Notes under the pieces: model-generated
Seen by the model: the letters and a program-made list of their open reading frames with translations, nothing else
Databases searched by the model: none
Told to the model about the DNA's origin: nothing
NCBI RefSeq assembly: GCF_001434255.1
Contig: NZ_AZEY01000090.1
Span: 219,792 to 283,791 of the forward strand
Origin: Lentilactobacillus diolivorans DSM 14421
GTDB lineage: Bacteria > Bacillota > Bacilli > Lactobacillales > Lactobacillaceae
DNA: 64,000 nt
Direction of reading: 5' to 3'
In this document: piece by piece, positions 48,206 to 57,031 of the stretch
Layout: each line of letters begins with the position of its first letter
How positions within the stretch are numbered: position 1 is the first letter of the stretch
Made by a program: the position numbers and the translations under genes

Positions 48206-48880
48206 ATGACAACGCAAAAGAAACGACCAGTTGTGATTGGTGTCACTGGTGGCTCGGGTAGTGGCAAAACAACTGTTAGCCGCAAAATATTTGATCAACT
48301 TTCGAATTATTCGATTATGATTTTACAAATGGATTCTTATTATAACGATCAAGCAAATATGTCCATGGATGAACGAGCAAGGGTCAATTATGATCATCCA
48401 ATGGCATTTGATTATGATTTGTTGATTACCCAATTAAAGCAGTTGCTTGATTATCAACCGATTGAAAAACCGGTTTATGATTATAATCTGTTGACACGAA
48501 GTCACAAAACGACTCGCCAGGATCCACGTGAGGTAATTATCCTTGAAGGGATATTACTTCTTGATGATAAACGTTTACGTGATTTGATGGATATTAAAGT
48601 ATTCGTTGATACGGATGATGATATTCGGCTAATTAGACGAATTGAGCGTGATATGGGTGAACGAGGCAGATCATTGGATAGTATCATTAAACAGTATCTA
48701 ACAACTGTTAAGCCAATGTATCATCAATTTGTTGAACCAACAAAACGTTACGCAGATATCATTGTTCCAGAGGGTGGCGAGAATCAAGTTGCAATTGACC
48801 TCTTGACAACGAAGGTCCGTTCGATTTTAATAAAACGTGGCAACAAACAAATTAAGAATAATTTTGATTCATCGATTTAA
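48206..48880 (+). CDS. udk: Uridine kinase
   Basis: P-loop kinase of 224 residues for uridine and cytidine salvage. Walker A is [12 protein letters not shown] at about 12-23, then [20 protein letters not shown] and the lid [13 protein letters not shown]. It follows mltG by 20 bp. Confidence 0.96.
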   Translation: MTTQKKRPVVIGVTGGSGSGKTTVSRKIFDQLSNYSIMILQMDSYYNDQANMSMDERARVNYDHPMAFDYDLLITQLKQLLDYQPIEKPVYDYNLLTRSHKTTRQDPREVIILEGILLLDDKRLRDLMDIKVFVDTDDDIRLIRRIERDMGERGRSLDSIIKQYLTTVKPMYHQFVEPTKRYADIIVPEGGENQVAIDLLTTKVRSILIKRGNKQIKNNFDSSI

Positions 48881-48910
48881 AATCATTCAGAATAAAGGGG
48901 AACGTATTAA

Positions 48911-49387
48911 ATGGCTAAAGATGAAACATATCCAATGACTGCAGAGGGCCGCGATAAGCTTAAGAATGAACTTGAAGATCTTAAAGTTAATCAGCGTCCT
49001 AAAGTAGTTAAACGTATTAAGATTGCACGGAGTTATGGCGATTTATCGGAAAATTCAGAGTATGAATCTGCCAAGGATGAACAAAGTATGTTAGAAAGTC
49101 GTATTACAACGATTGAACACATGTTGCAATACGCTGAAATTATTGATTCTAACGCAAGTGATAAAGATGAAGTGACGGTCGGCAAACGGGTTACATTCCA
49201 AGAACTACCTGATGAAGAACCTGAAACGTATCAAATTGTTGGAGCTGCCGAAGCTGATCCAATGTCTGGTAAGATTTCAAATGATTCACCAATTGCTAAA
49301 GGACTATTGGGTCACCGTTTAAATGATCAGGTAACCATTCAAATTCCTGCTGGGGATATGAAGGTTAAGATTACCAAAGTTGAATAG
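48911..49387 (+). CDS. greA: Transcription elongation factor GreA
   Basis: GreA of 158 residues. The N-terminal antiparallel coiled coil holds the acidic tip [16 protein letters not shown] (about 38-54), and the C-terminal FKBP-like domain shows [25 protein letters not shown]. It rescues backtracked RNA polymerase. It ends in a strong terminator. Confidence 0.97.
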   Translation: MAKDETYPMTAEGRDKLKNELEDLKVNQRPKVVKRIKIARSYGDLSENSEYESAKDEQSMLESRITTIEHMLQYAEIIDSNASDKDEVTVGKRVTFQELPDEEPETYQIVGAAEADPMSGKISNDSPIAKGLLGHRLNDQVTIQIPAGDMKVKITKVE

Positions 49388-49440
49388 TTTGAATGAACTG
49401 ATGAATTTGCTTATAACAAAGTTCTAAACAGATTCATTTA

Positions 49441-49482
49441 AAGGGCTAAGGTAAACATGAAGTTTACTTTGGCCCTTTTTTG
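49441..49482 (+). terminator. Terminator after greA
   Basis: AAGGGCTAAGGTAAAC pairs with GTTTACTTTGGCCCTT across a 5-nt loop, followed by T6. Confidence 0.95.
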
Positions 49483-49713
49483 TTTTGACCGGATCATGAT
49501 TTTTATACGTGGGGAGTGACAGATGCTTGAATAATTGATTCTATGGGCGGTTGATCTCGAGCGCGGTTACCGAATAAATACGCTTATTAGCTGAATAGCA
49601 GCCCTTTATCTGAAAGATTGGATTGTGATTGTTTGTGAAATATGAGAACGATGATATAATTGTTGTAAGCGAATTCAGAAGACGCAGAAAAACAATTTGG
49701 GAGAGTGCGGAAA
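49483..49713 (+). promoter_or_regulatory. Intergenic region with HesB-like gene promoter
   Basis: TTGTGA at 49633-49638 and TATAAT at 49655-49660, spacing 16 bp, drive the next gene. No gene or clear structure is seen in the rest of the spacer. Confidence 0.7.
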
Positions 49714-50025
49714 ATGAAAATTGAAGTAACTGATTCTGCAAGCAAATGGTTTCAAAATGAAATGGGACTGGCCGAAGGTAATGGTGTTCGTTTCTATGGA
49801 AAAGTTTATGGAAAAACACCGGTTCATGATGGCTTTTCGCTCGCATTAACCCGAGATGACCATCCAGAGGAAGTTTATACTGAAACTAAAAAGGATGGCA
49901 TTACTTATTTTGTTGACGCCGGTGATGAGTGGTTCTTTAAGGGATACGATTTAACTGTTGATTTTGATTCCAAAAAGGATCCAGACAATGTTGTTTATAC
50001 GTACACTGAAAATGGTGAACTGTAA
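49714..50025 (+). CDS. HesB/IscA-like family protein (YneR type)
   Basis: Small protein of 103 residues starting MKIEVTDSASKWFQNEMGL and with SLALTRDDHPEEVYTETKKDGITYFVDAGDEWFF. This is the HesB-like beta-fold, but there are no cysteines, so it cannot bind an iron-sulfur cluster by the usual CxnCGC pattern. Function unknown. I use the ATG at 49714 with GGGAGAG 8 bp before it. Confidence 0.83.
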   Translation: MKIEVTDSASKWFQNEMGLAEGNGVRFYGKVYGKTPVHDGFSLALTRDDHPEEVYTETKKDGITYFVDAGDEWFFKGYDLTVDFDSKKDPDNVVYTYTENGEL

Positions 50026-50071
50026 AAACTATGTTTTGCGATGTATGGTTAAAACGTTAATATCAGTAAGC

Positions 50072-50121
50072 AAAAAGAGGATTCAGACCACTTTTAATTT
50101 TGGTCGAAGAATCCTCTTTTT
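50072..50121. terminator. Bidirectional terminator between HesB-like gene and yfhO
   Basis: AAAAAGAGGATTC and GAATCCTCTTTTT form the outer stem with GACCA/TGGTC inside. Serves both convergent genes. Confidence 0.92.
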
Positions 50122-50144
50122 ATCTGCAAGTAGCATTTAAAAAT

Positions 50145-52781
50145 TTAGTCGTACTTTTTGCGCTTTTTTAAGTAATAATCCGTCCCGATCCAGATGCAAG
50201 TCATTCCAGTAATTAAGATACCAGGAAATAACCCAACTGGCCAATAGGTGAATTTAACTTGATGGTGTCCCTTGCTGATTGGAATATATAGGAACATTTT
50301 GGCCCATTGTCTAGGTGTTACAGTATGATTATCAACTGTTACGTGCCACCCTTTTGAATATGGGATGGTCGTTGTAAGCGACTGATTATTTGCTTTGACA
50401 TTAATCGTGCCATTTAATGTGTGGTTATTCCATTTTTTAATTGAAAAAGGTTGTTTCTTAAGTGAATGAGTCATTTTACTGAATTTTGCTTGGTTGAACT
50501 GATAAATGTTAACATCTTGCAACCAAACATTATCTGCAGTAGTCATAAATTCAACGTTGACGGTTCGATCATGATCTGTCGCGTTAGCAATATTTGCAAC
50601 AACCATTTTCTTTGACGGCCGGAACTGAACCAGATTTTGACCATCAACCAAAATAGTAAGTTGTTTATCAGAAATATCAGGACCAAGTGTCATGTAGTAT
50701 GATGTATGTTTTTTTATTGGAACTTTAATTGTGAAATATGATTGCGCCATCATTTTCTTTTTCCGAATGACAGAGTTATTTAGCTTCATGATGGGGTAAA
50801 CGTTATGATATTTAATATCACTATAATTAGCAATTTGAAACAGATTGCCAATATTTGGAGATAATTGACGAGCCAACTTATTTTGGTAAGCAATAGGATT
50901 ATTAGGAACGCGACTATTCTTTAGTCCTTTACTAGGCGTTACAAAGCCGATTGGCAATGCATAAGGATTTTTATATGTTGAAATCAATTTATTTTGTGAG
51001 GTTAACTGATAATTTCCTAAATCCGGTTTAGTTGTTAGAGCGTTCAAAAATTGTGTTAATTTTACTTTCCCAGGGTTGGTTGTTTGAATTGGTCGCTGAT
51101 TAAGAAAATACTTCATCGACAATAGTGAGTCGGTAAACAGAGTGCCGTTAGAATAGAAAACGTAGGCATCGCCATTAGGTTGGCCAATATCACCCATAAA
51201 ATTTGAGGTATCGGATTCAAGCGTTGAAGAAAAAATGGAACCGCCGTTAAAGTTACCGGTTAATGCATCATTTTTAGTTCGAGAAAAAGTCGTTCCCATT
51301 CGATAGAAACTTCTATCTGTTTCCTTGATATTGCCAACAGTTTTTCTAACGATACTGGCAAAGTTTGTGTAATCCGAATTATTGAGGTAGGAAATATTGT
51401 TAAACGAGTTGATAAAGTTAAGACTCATTTCGCCCGTCATTAGAAAGAAGATAGCGAGTGCCAGAATGAGGTTCTCGTGATACAATCCTAAGAATGTAAT
51501 TATGCCGGCACTTAAAATTAAGTAAACCCATCCCCAAAGATAATTTGACTGATTCAAGTATTCAAATTGCTTCATAAATACGCCGAGGTATGTCATTGCC
51601 AACATAACTACAACCATACTGACAGCATAACCTTTCCAGTGGATGCCGTTTTTTATGATATCCATCAAAGCATTAAAAGCAGTGTAAATCATCCAAAACG
51701 AAAAGATAAACGAGAAGCGATATGGGTACCATACTGGTAGTTGCATGCCATGCCAAAACAAATCGAGAGGTTGAAAACACATCGAGAGGATAAAAAAGGT
51801 TGTTAGTGCAAGGTTTGCAATTTTAAAATTTCGCTTAGCTTGTGAGCCAAAGAAGTAATAACAAAACAGAATAACAACTAAGCTGGCAACGAATACATTG
51901 GCAGTTCCATTTGGCAGCTGTTTAAAATCAAATGCCCCGTTTACAAATTTTCCTAAAATTTGTAAAGGATTGTATTCAAACCTGATACGAAATTCATTTT
52001 TAGAATACTGTGTTTTACTGCTTAACAACGAAATGAATGTTGGAATTAATATCCAGGCTGATAACCCGCCACTAATGATCGAACCCTTCAGCCATTGAAG
52101 AATTCGGCGGCGAGAGGTTTGATTACTTTTTGGGAATGCTTTAGCGAACCCAAAGATTAACATGTATGCTGTTAGAAAAATAGCGATCATCCAGCCCATG
52201 TAGTAATTAATAATTAACATGGCTGTTAAGCTGATTATGTATAGCTTAATCGAACCACCCTTTAAGATGCGCAGGAGTCCTAAGAAAATAATTGGCAGCA
52301 GAATGGCTGCATCAATCCAAAGTGTATTGAGTTGATTGGCGACCATCCAGCCCATTAAAGCATATGTAGTGGCAAATCCAATAACCGGCCAGTTTGTCAT
52401 TGCTTTTTCTTTAATGATAAAATAGCCGAAGCTCAATCCTGACAAGCCATATTTAAGAATTGTGATAATAGCAATGACACTGGGAAGTTTTTCGACAGGG
52501 AACAACAGTATGATTAGGTTTAGTGGACTCATAAGGTAATAGCTCCAGGTCCCAAACATATCACCACCCAGTCCCTTTGCAAACGAGTAAAGGATGCCAC
52601 TTGGATCATGGAGCAGCGTATCGTGATAATGAGCGAAAAAGTCTACGTATTGTTGACCCATATCGACAGTTAAAACTGAAGAGGATCCAAAAGGAGCAAA
52701 GTGCCTAAAAATAAAATAACTGGCACTAATTATGATTGGGACTAAAAAGCACATGATTAATGTTGTTCGTCTTGATTTCAT
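50145..52781 (-). CDS. YfhO family polytopic membrane protein (GT-C-like glycosyltransferase)
   Basis: Large protein of 878 residues. About a dozen hydrophobic segments fill residues 8-460, followed by an extracytoplasmic domain (about 470-840) and a final TM segment at about 845-862. An N-terminal loop with DMGQQYVDFFAHYHD resembles the acidic catalytic loop of GT-C enzymes. Bacillus and Listeria relatives glycosylate lipoteichoic acid or other surface polymers; the acceptor here is unknown. It is a single gene between a bidirectional terminator and a divergent PBP gene. Confidence 0.88.
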   Translation of the reverse strand: MKSRRTTLIMCFLVPIIISASYFIFRHFAPFGSSSVLTVDMGQQYVDFFAHYHDTLLHDPSGILYSFAKGLGGDMFGTWSYYLMSPLNLIILLFPVEKLPSVIAIITILKYGLSGLSFGYFIIKEKAMTNWPVIGFATTYALMGWMVANQLNTLWIDAAILLPIIFLGLLRILKGGSIKLYIISLTAMLIINYYMGWMIAIFLTAYMLIFGFAKAFPKSNQTSRRRILQWLKGSIISGGLSAWILIPTFISLLSSKTQYSKNEFRIRFEYNPLQILGKFVNGAFDFKQLPNGTANVFVASLVVILFCYYFFGSQAKRNFKIANLALTTFFILSMCFQPLDLFWHGMQLPVWYPYRFSFIFSFWMIYTAFNALMDIIKNGIHWKGYAVSMVVVMLAMTYLGVFMKQFEYLNQSNYLWGWVYLILSAGIITFLGLYHENLILALAIFFLMTGEMSLNFINSFNNISYLNNSDYTNFASIVRKTVGNIKETDRSFYRMGTTFSRTKNDALTGNFNGGSIFSSTLESDTSNFMGDIGQPNGDAYVFYSNGTLFTDSLLSMKYFLNQRPIQTTNPGKVKLTQFLNALTTKPDLGNYQLTSQNKLISTYKNPYALPIGFVTPSKGLKNSRVPNNPIAYQNKLARQLSPNIGNLFQIANYSDIKYHNVYPIMKLNNSVIRKKKMMAQSYFTIKVPIKKHTSYYMTLGPDISDKQLTILVDGQNLVQFRPSKKMVVANIANATDHDRTVNVEFMTTADNVWLQDVNIYQFNQAKFSKMTHSLKKQPFSIKKWNNHTLNGTINVKANNQSLTTTIPYSKGWHVTVDNHTVTPRQWAKMFLYIPISKGHHQVKFTYWPVGLFPGILITGMTCIWIGTDYYLKKRKKYD

Positions 52782-52914
52782 ATTTTAATCGTCCTTTTCA
52801 TCAAAAATAAATGTCAACATCTAGAATATCATAATAAGTTAAAGATTGACCAACGGTTCTAGTTTTTGCTCGAAAAATTTGATAGAATTAAATCCATGGC
52901 AAGGAGTAATTACT

Positions 52915-54972
52915 TTGAAAATTTTTAAGAAACGAAATCGAAATAAAAAGGTAAAGAAGAGCAAAGCAGCTTCATTACCTTTTAGAATCAACATTATTTT
53001 TATTGTGGTTGGTATTTTATTTATTGCATTACTGACACAATTGGCATATCTACAAGTTATGTATGGATCCAAATTTAAAGCCGAGGTTAATCGTTCAGAT
53101 ACGTCGGTCGTAAGCGGCAATGTTCAGCGTGGCATGATTTATGATTCTGAAGGAAAGGTATTGGTTGGTAATTCTGCACACCAAGCAATTGTGTATACAA
53201 AGGGTGTTAACGAGTTAACAACTGATATTTACAAGACAGCAACTAAACTTGCTCAGTATGTTAAAGTTCCAACCAGCAGTTTAACCAAACGCCAACTAGC
53301 GGATTATTACCTATCAGAGCCAGACCGACTAACAAATATTGAGGGCAAACTTTCTGGTTTGAGTGGCTATAGTGCTGATGCAAAGTACAACAAAGCATTG
53401 GCATACGTTGAAAAGATGCCATCAGTTACGTTTAGCAAATCAATGAAAAATGCCGCAACAATTTTTGCCAAGATGAGTGGTGCTTATCAATTATCAACGG
53501 TTAACATTAAAGATGATCACGTTTCTCAAAGAGAAGTTGCCGAGGTTGGTGAGCATCTTTCAGAAATGTCTGGCGTTAATGTTGGTACAAGTTGGAGCCG
53601 TAACTATCCTAGTGGAACAGCCATTCAGGGAATTACCGGTACCGTATCCAACGAAAAAACCGGATTACCAAGTGATCGGGTTAATGAGTTGCTGGCACAG
53701 GGTTATTCACGAAACGATAGTGTTGGTCAAAGTTATTTAGAGCGACAATACGAGCCGGTTTTACGTGGTACTAAATCACAAACTCAAGTCGTACTAAATA
53801 GTGATAATGAAATTAAGAAAGAAATTAAAAAATACGGTGGGCAAAAGGGAGATAACCTGCAGCTAACCATTAACGGTCGTTTTCAAAAGAAGCTTCAATC
53901 ATTGGTTCATTCTGCGGAACAAGGTGCCGGCGGCAATTCGACGGGAACCTATGCGGTTGTGATGGACCCAGACAACGGTGCAATCATTGGAATGGCCGGA
54001 GTTAACCGAAACCCATCAACTTCCAAGATTACCGATAACATTTTAGGGACAATCAATAGTTCGATTGTTATGGGGTCTGTTGTTAAAGGAGCGATGGTAT
54101 CCGGTGCTTTGATGGATGGTGTGATTACACCGACTAACAGCACATTGACTGATCAACCGATTACCACCGGTGGGGTTAAAAAGTCATCGTGGTTCAACCA
54201 CGGTGGAAGTGCCAATATTGCTGTCGACGCAAGTACGGCTTTAGAGGTTTCATCCAACTCGTACATGATGCAATTAGCTATGAAGGAAGGACACTTTCAC
54301 TACGTTGAGGGTGGTGCCTTGACCATGAAACCGACGGTCTTTAACACAATGCGGGGCTACTTTAACCAGTTTGGACTGGGTGTTGATACAGGAATTGATA
54401 TTCCTGGTGAATCAACCGGGTTGAAGGGGGCTAGTGGATCCTCTCATATTGGAAGTGCTTTGGATTTAGCATTTGGTAACTATGATGCTTATACGACAAT
54501 GCAGGTTGCTCAGTATATGTCAACCATTGCTAACGGCGGTTATCGAATTCAACCACACGTCGTTCAAGCAATCCGTGGTACAAGCAAAGATGGTGAACTC
54601 GGCAAAATTAAAGCAACGGTCATGCCACATGTTCTAAATCAAATTAATATGACTTCGTCTCAAAAAGCGGTGGTTAAACGTGGGCTGTATGATGTGGTTC
54701 ACGGGACTAACACATATAAGACTGGTGGGATGTTGGACAGTATCAAACCAGAGATTTCCGCTAAAACCGGTACTGCCCAAACCTTTTATAAGGGAAATGA
54801 AACGGTTACGTTAAGTTTAGCCTCATACGCACCATCAACTCATCCACAAGTTGTCGTTGCTTTGGCAATGCCTAATTTGGGCGTTAATGCCGAGAGCAAT
54901 AACATGGCGCTTGCAAAGCAAATTTATGCTGCTTATTGGAAATATGTTCAGTCAACGTCAACTGTTAAGTAA
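52915..54972 (+). CDS. Class B penicillin-binding protein (PBP2B type)
   Basis: Monofunctional transpeptidase of 685 residues with a basic N-terminus, one TM segment at about 24-45, a PBP dimerisation domain (about 60-300) and a transpeptidase domain with SVVK (Ser about 388), SSN (about 443) and KTGT (Lys about 617). The gene is next to rpmG and the fthC-rhomboid-yqgQ-glcK series, matching the PBP2B-like (pbpA/pbp2b) locus of lactobacilli. The start is TTG at 52915 after AAGGAG; a longer in-frame reading lacks a ribosome site. Likely role is septal or side-wall peptidoglycan cross-linking with a SEDS partner, which is not in this window. Confidence 0.92.
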   Translation: MKIFKKRNRNKKVKKSKAASLPFRINIIFIVVGILFIALLTQLAYLQVMYGSKFKAEVNRSDTSVVSGNVQRGMIYDSEGKVLVGNSAHQAIVYTKGVNELTTDIYKTATKLAQYVKVPTSSLTKRQLADYYLSEPDRLTNIEGKLSGLSGYSADAKYNKALAYVEKMPSVTFSKSMKNAATIFAKMSGAYQLSTVNIKDDHVSQREVAEVGEHLSEMSGVNVGTSWSRNYPSGTAIQGITGTVSNEKTGLPSDRVNELLAQGYSRNDSVGQSYLERQYEPVLRGTKSQTQVVLNSDNEIKKEIKKYGGQKGDNLQLTINGRFQKKLQSLVHSAEQGAGGNSTGTYAVVMDPDNGAIIGMAGVNRNPSTSKITDNILGTINSSIVMGSVVKGAMVSGALMDGVITPTNSTLTDQPITTGGVKKSSWFNHGGSANIAVDASTALEVSSNSYMMQLAMKEGHFHYVEGGALTMKPTVFNTMRGYFNQFGLGVDTGIDIPGESTGLKGASGSSHIGSALDLAFGNYDAYTTMQVAQYMSTIANGGYRIQPHVVQAIRGTSKDGELGKIKATVMPHVLNQINMTSSQKAVVKRGLYDVVHGTNTYKTGGMLDSIKPEISAKTGTAQTFYKGNETVTLSLASYAPSTHPQVVVALAMPNLGVNAESNNMALAKQIYAAYWKYVQSTSTVK

Positions 54973-54990
54973 AAATACTTAACATTTATT
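54963..54990 (+). terminator. Possible weak terminator at the end of the PBP gene
   Basis: TGTTAAG-TAAAAATA-CTTAACA overlaps the stop codon and is followed by a short T-rich stretch. The stem is AT-rich, so it may be leaky. A second inverted repeat, ATTACGC...GCGTAAT, covers 54993-55017. Confidence 0.45.
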
Positions 54991-55094
54991 GAATTACGCC
55001 TAGTAATTTTGCGTAATTGATGATAAAATACTTTAAGTTGAGGCTATTAAGATAGCTACATTTTTAATTAAAGAAAGTTTGGAGGTAGTATTCC

Positions 55095-55244
55095 ATGCGA
55101 GTACACATTACAATGGAATGTACTGAATGCCACGAACGTACTTACTTATCTAGCAAAAACCGTCGTAACAATCCCGACCGTTTGGAGCTTAACAAGTATT
55201 GCCCACGTCAACGTAAAGTGACATTACATCGTGAAACCAAATAA
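55095..55244 (+). CDS. rpmG: 50S ribosomal protein L33
   Basis: Protein of 49 residues, [20 protein letters not shown]... ending KVTLHRETK, preceded by GGAGG. One zinc-type pair CTEC (residues 9 and 12) is intact, but the second pair reads CPRQ (Cys36, then Gln39), so only three of four ligands remain and zinc binding is doubtful. It is followed by a terminator. TAAAAT near 55024 may be its -10 box. Confidence 0.97.
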   Translation: MRVHITMECTECHERTYLSSKNRRNNPDRLELNKYCPRQRKVTLHRETK

Positions 55245-55276
55245 GGCTTGGGGAATTTAACCCAAACCTTTTTTAT
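55245..55276 (+). terminator. Terminator after rpmG
   Basis: AGG-TTGGG and CCCAA-CCT pair around a short AT-rich loop, with T6 following. Confidence 0.85.
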
Positions 55277-55487
55277 TTATCATGAAGCCGTCTCTTTGAC
55301 CATCATGGCGACAGTCTCTGAGTTTTTCTGTAACGTCATATGGCACAAATGGCCTTTTCACGGGCTTATAAGTTTCGTCATTTAAATTGAGGTAAACTGA
55401 ATTATCCTTGGTTGGATAGATCGTTAGGACACGCTTTTCAACGGCGTTTAAAACGAATGGTCTGGCTTCCAGCCGATGGATAAATAA
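55257..55487 (-). other. Orphan minus-strand reading frame between rpmG and fthC
   Basis: A frame of 76 codons plus stop is open on the minus strand from 55487 to 55257. It contains no ATG, GTG or TTG near its 5' end and no ribosome site; CTG at 55472 is the first even remotely possible start. The encoded peptide has a protein-like composition (for example FVLNAVEKRVLTIYPTKDN and FVPYDVTEKLRD). It may be a gene remnant that lost its start, or chance. No homolog is recognised. Confidence 0.3.
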
Positions 55488-55514
55488 CTAATTAGCTAGC
55501 TGGTGGTGATAGTG

Positions 55515-56057
55515 TTGGAAACAAAAAAACAACTTCGAACTGCACAACTGAAAAGAATTCATCATTTTTTACGGCGTGATGATGCCGATCAATTACTTGA
55601 AAGCCTTTACCAGCGGTTATTTGTCGATCCAGACTTTTTGAATAGTCAAATGATCGGGATTACGTTAAGCATGGCTGATGAGCTCGATACTCAACCGATT
55701 ATTAACCGGGCACTTCAAAGTGAAAAACAAGTTGTTATCCCAAGAACGTTGCCAAAACGGCAAATGGAATTTGTTTTATACAATGGCCATTCAAAGCTTG
55801 AAACCACGAAATTTGGGACAACCGAACCAGTCGGTGGTCAAGTAGTTTCAAAAAATGAGATTGATGTTTTAATTGTTCCGGGATTGGCATTTTCAAAAAA
55901 TCATTATCGTGTTGGTTATGGTGGTGGATTTTATGACCGGTTCTTGAAGGGATTTAATGGGACAAGTATCGCAGTTGCAATGCCGCCACAGCTTTTTGAA
56001 GCGCCATCTTGGACGCCTGAAGACTTCGACGTGTTAATTGATAAAATTATTTATTAG
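55515..56057 (+). CDS. fthC: 5-formyltetrahydrofolate cyclo-ligase
   Basis: Enzyme of about 180 residues converting 5-formyl-THF to 5,10-methenyl-THF with ATP. Visible are ETKKQLR at the start, VVIPRTLPKRQMEF near 75, the PG(L)AFSKNHYRVGYGGGFYDRFL signature (about 123-146) and the C-terminal DVLIDKIIY. Several GTG/TTG codons precede it; I chose the TTG at 55515 because GGTGGTGAT lies just before it. GTG at 55512 or 55503 are alternatives. Confidence 0.92.
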   Translation: METKKQLRTAQLKRIHHFLRRDDADQLLESLYQRLFVDPDFLNSQMIGITLSMADELDTQPIINRALQSEKQVVIPRTLPKRQMEFVLYNGHSKLETTKFGTTEPVGGQVVSKNEIDVLIVPGLAFSKNHYRVGYGGGFYDRFLKGFNGTSIAVAMPPQLFEAPSWTPEDFDVLIDKIIY

Positions 56058-56078
56058 TAGATTTGTTTGGAGGAAACT

Positions 56079-56741
56079 ATGAGCAGATTAAGAGGCAAAC
56101 CATATATCACGTATGGCTTGTTGGCAATAATGGTGATCGTTTTCATCATAATGTCTTTGATGGGCGGTACTGAAAACGGCGTCACTTTGTTCAACTTTGG
56201 TGCAAAATATAATCCCGCAATTCGTGCTGGTGATTATTGGCGGCTGATTACACCGGTATTCATCCACATTGGGTTCACTCACATTTTGATGAATGGGATC
56301 ACATTGTATTTTATTGGTCAGTACGTTGAGCAGATTTTTGGTCATGTTCGGTACCTCATTATTTTCCTGGTTTCCGGTGTTATGGGAAACCTCGCAAGTT
56401 TTGCGTTTAGTTCGAATTTATCAGCGGGCGCAAGTACGGCAATTTTTGGATTGTTTGGTGCTTTCATGATGCTGGGAGAGAGCTTTTCGAATAATCCAGC
56501 GATTGTCTCAATGGCCAAAACATTCTTACTATTCATTGTGTTAAATATTGGAACGGATATTTTCGTTCAAGGTATTGATATTGCCGGTCATATTGGTGGT
56601 CTAGTTGGTGGCTTTTTAATTGCCTATCTCGTTGGTGTTTCTTTTGCAAAGGTGAGTCCGGTTAAGCGAGTTATTGCTACAATTATGCTGGTGGTTATCG
56701 CCGTCGTTCTCTTTTCGTTGGGAATGCAAGGTAATTTTTAA
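56079..56741 (+). CDS. Rhomboid family intramembrane serine protease
   Basis: Polytopic protease of 220 residues. The catalytic Ser lies in SAGASTAIFGLFGA (about 119-132), and the catalytic His in IAGHIGGLVGGFLIAY (about 170). Hydrophobic segments number six or seven. The HIGFTHILMNGITLYFIGQYVE stretch is the conserved L1-TM2 region. The start is ATG at 56079 after TTGGAGG. Substrate unknown. It follows fthC by 21 bp. Confidence 0.93.
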   Translation: MSRLRGKPYITYGLLAIMVIVFIIMSLMGGTENGVTLFNFGAKYNPAIRAGDYWRLITPVFIHIGFTHILMNGITLYFIGQYVEQIFGHVRYLIIFLVSGVMGNLASFAFSSNLSAGASTAIFGLFGAFMMLGESFSNNPAIVSMAKTFLLFIVLNIGTDIFVQGIDIAGHIGGLVGGFLIAYLVGVSFAKVSPVKRVIATIMLVVIAVVLFSLGMQGNF

Positions 56742-56785
56742 ATATTTTTCAAAGTCCTAAGAAATTTAACTGAGGATGTGAGATA

Positions 56786-57031
56786 ATGAAAACGCTGTAT
56801 GATGTGCAACAGTTATTAAAACAGTTCGATATTTATGTCTACGTTGGCAAGCGACTTTGGGACATTGAGGTCATGGCGTTAGAATTGGATCATCTGCATA
56901 AAGCTAAATTGATCACAAATGACCAGTTTATTCATGCAAAGCTAATTTTGACCCATGAACATCGAATTGAAGAAAAACATGAAAGCAGGGGGAATTATCG
57001 TGGTAAAGCAGAAACGACTAATCGGAATTGA
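56786..57031 (+). CDS. yqgQ: YqgQ family protein
   Basis: Small protein of 81 residues (DUF910) beginning MKTLYDVQQLLKQFDIYVYVGKRLWDIEVM, the family pattern. Function unknown. The last 32 bp overlap glcK, so the two are coupled; this pairing is standard in Bacilli. Confidence 0.9.
   Translation: MKTLYDVQQLLKQFDIYVYVGKRLWDIEVMALELDHLHKAKLITNDQFIHAKLILTHEHRIEEKHESRGNYRGKAETTNRN

Noticed and set aside
52839-53120. Minus-strand frame across the PBP start
   Set aside because: It opposes a well-supported class B PBP with a ribosome site and TM segment, and has no features of its own.
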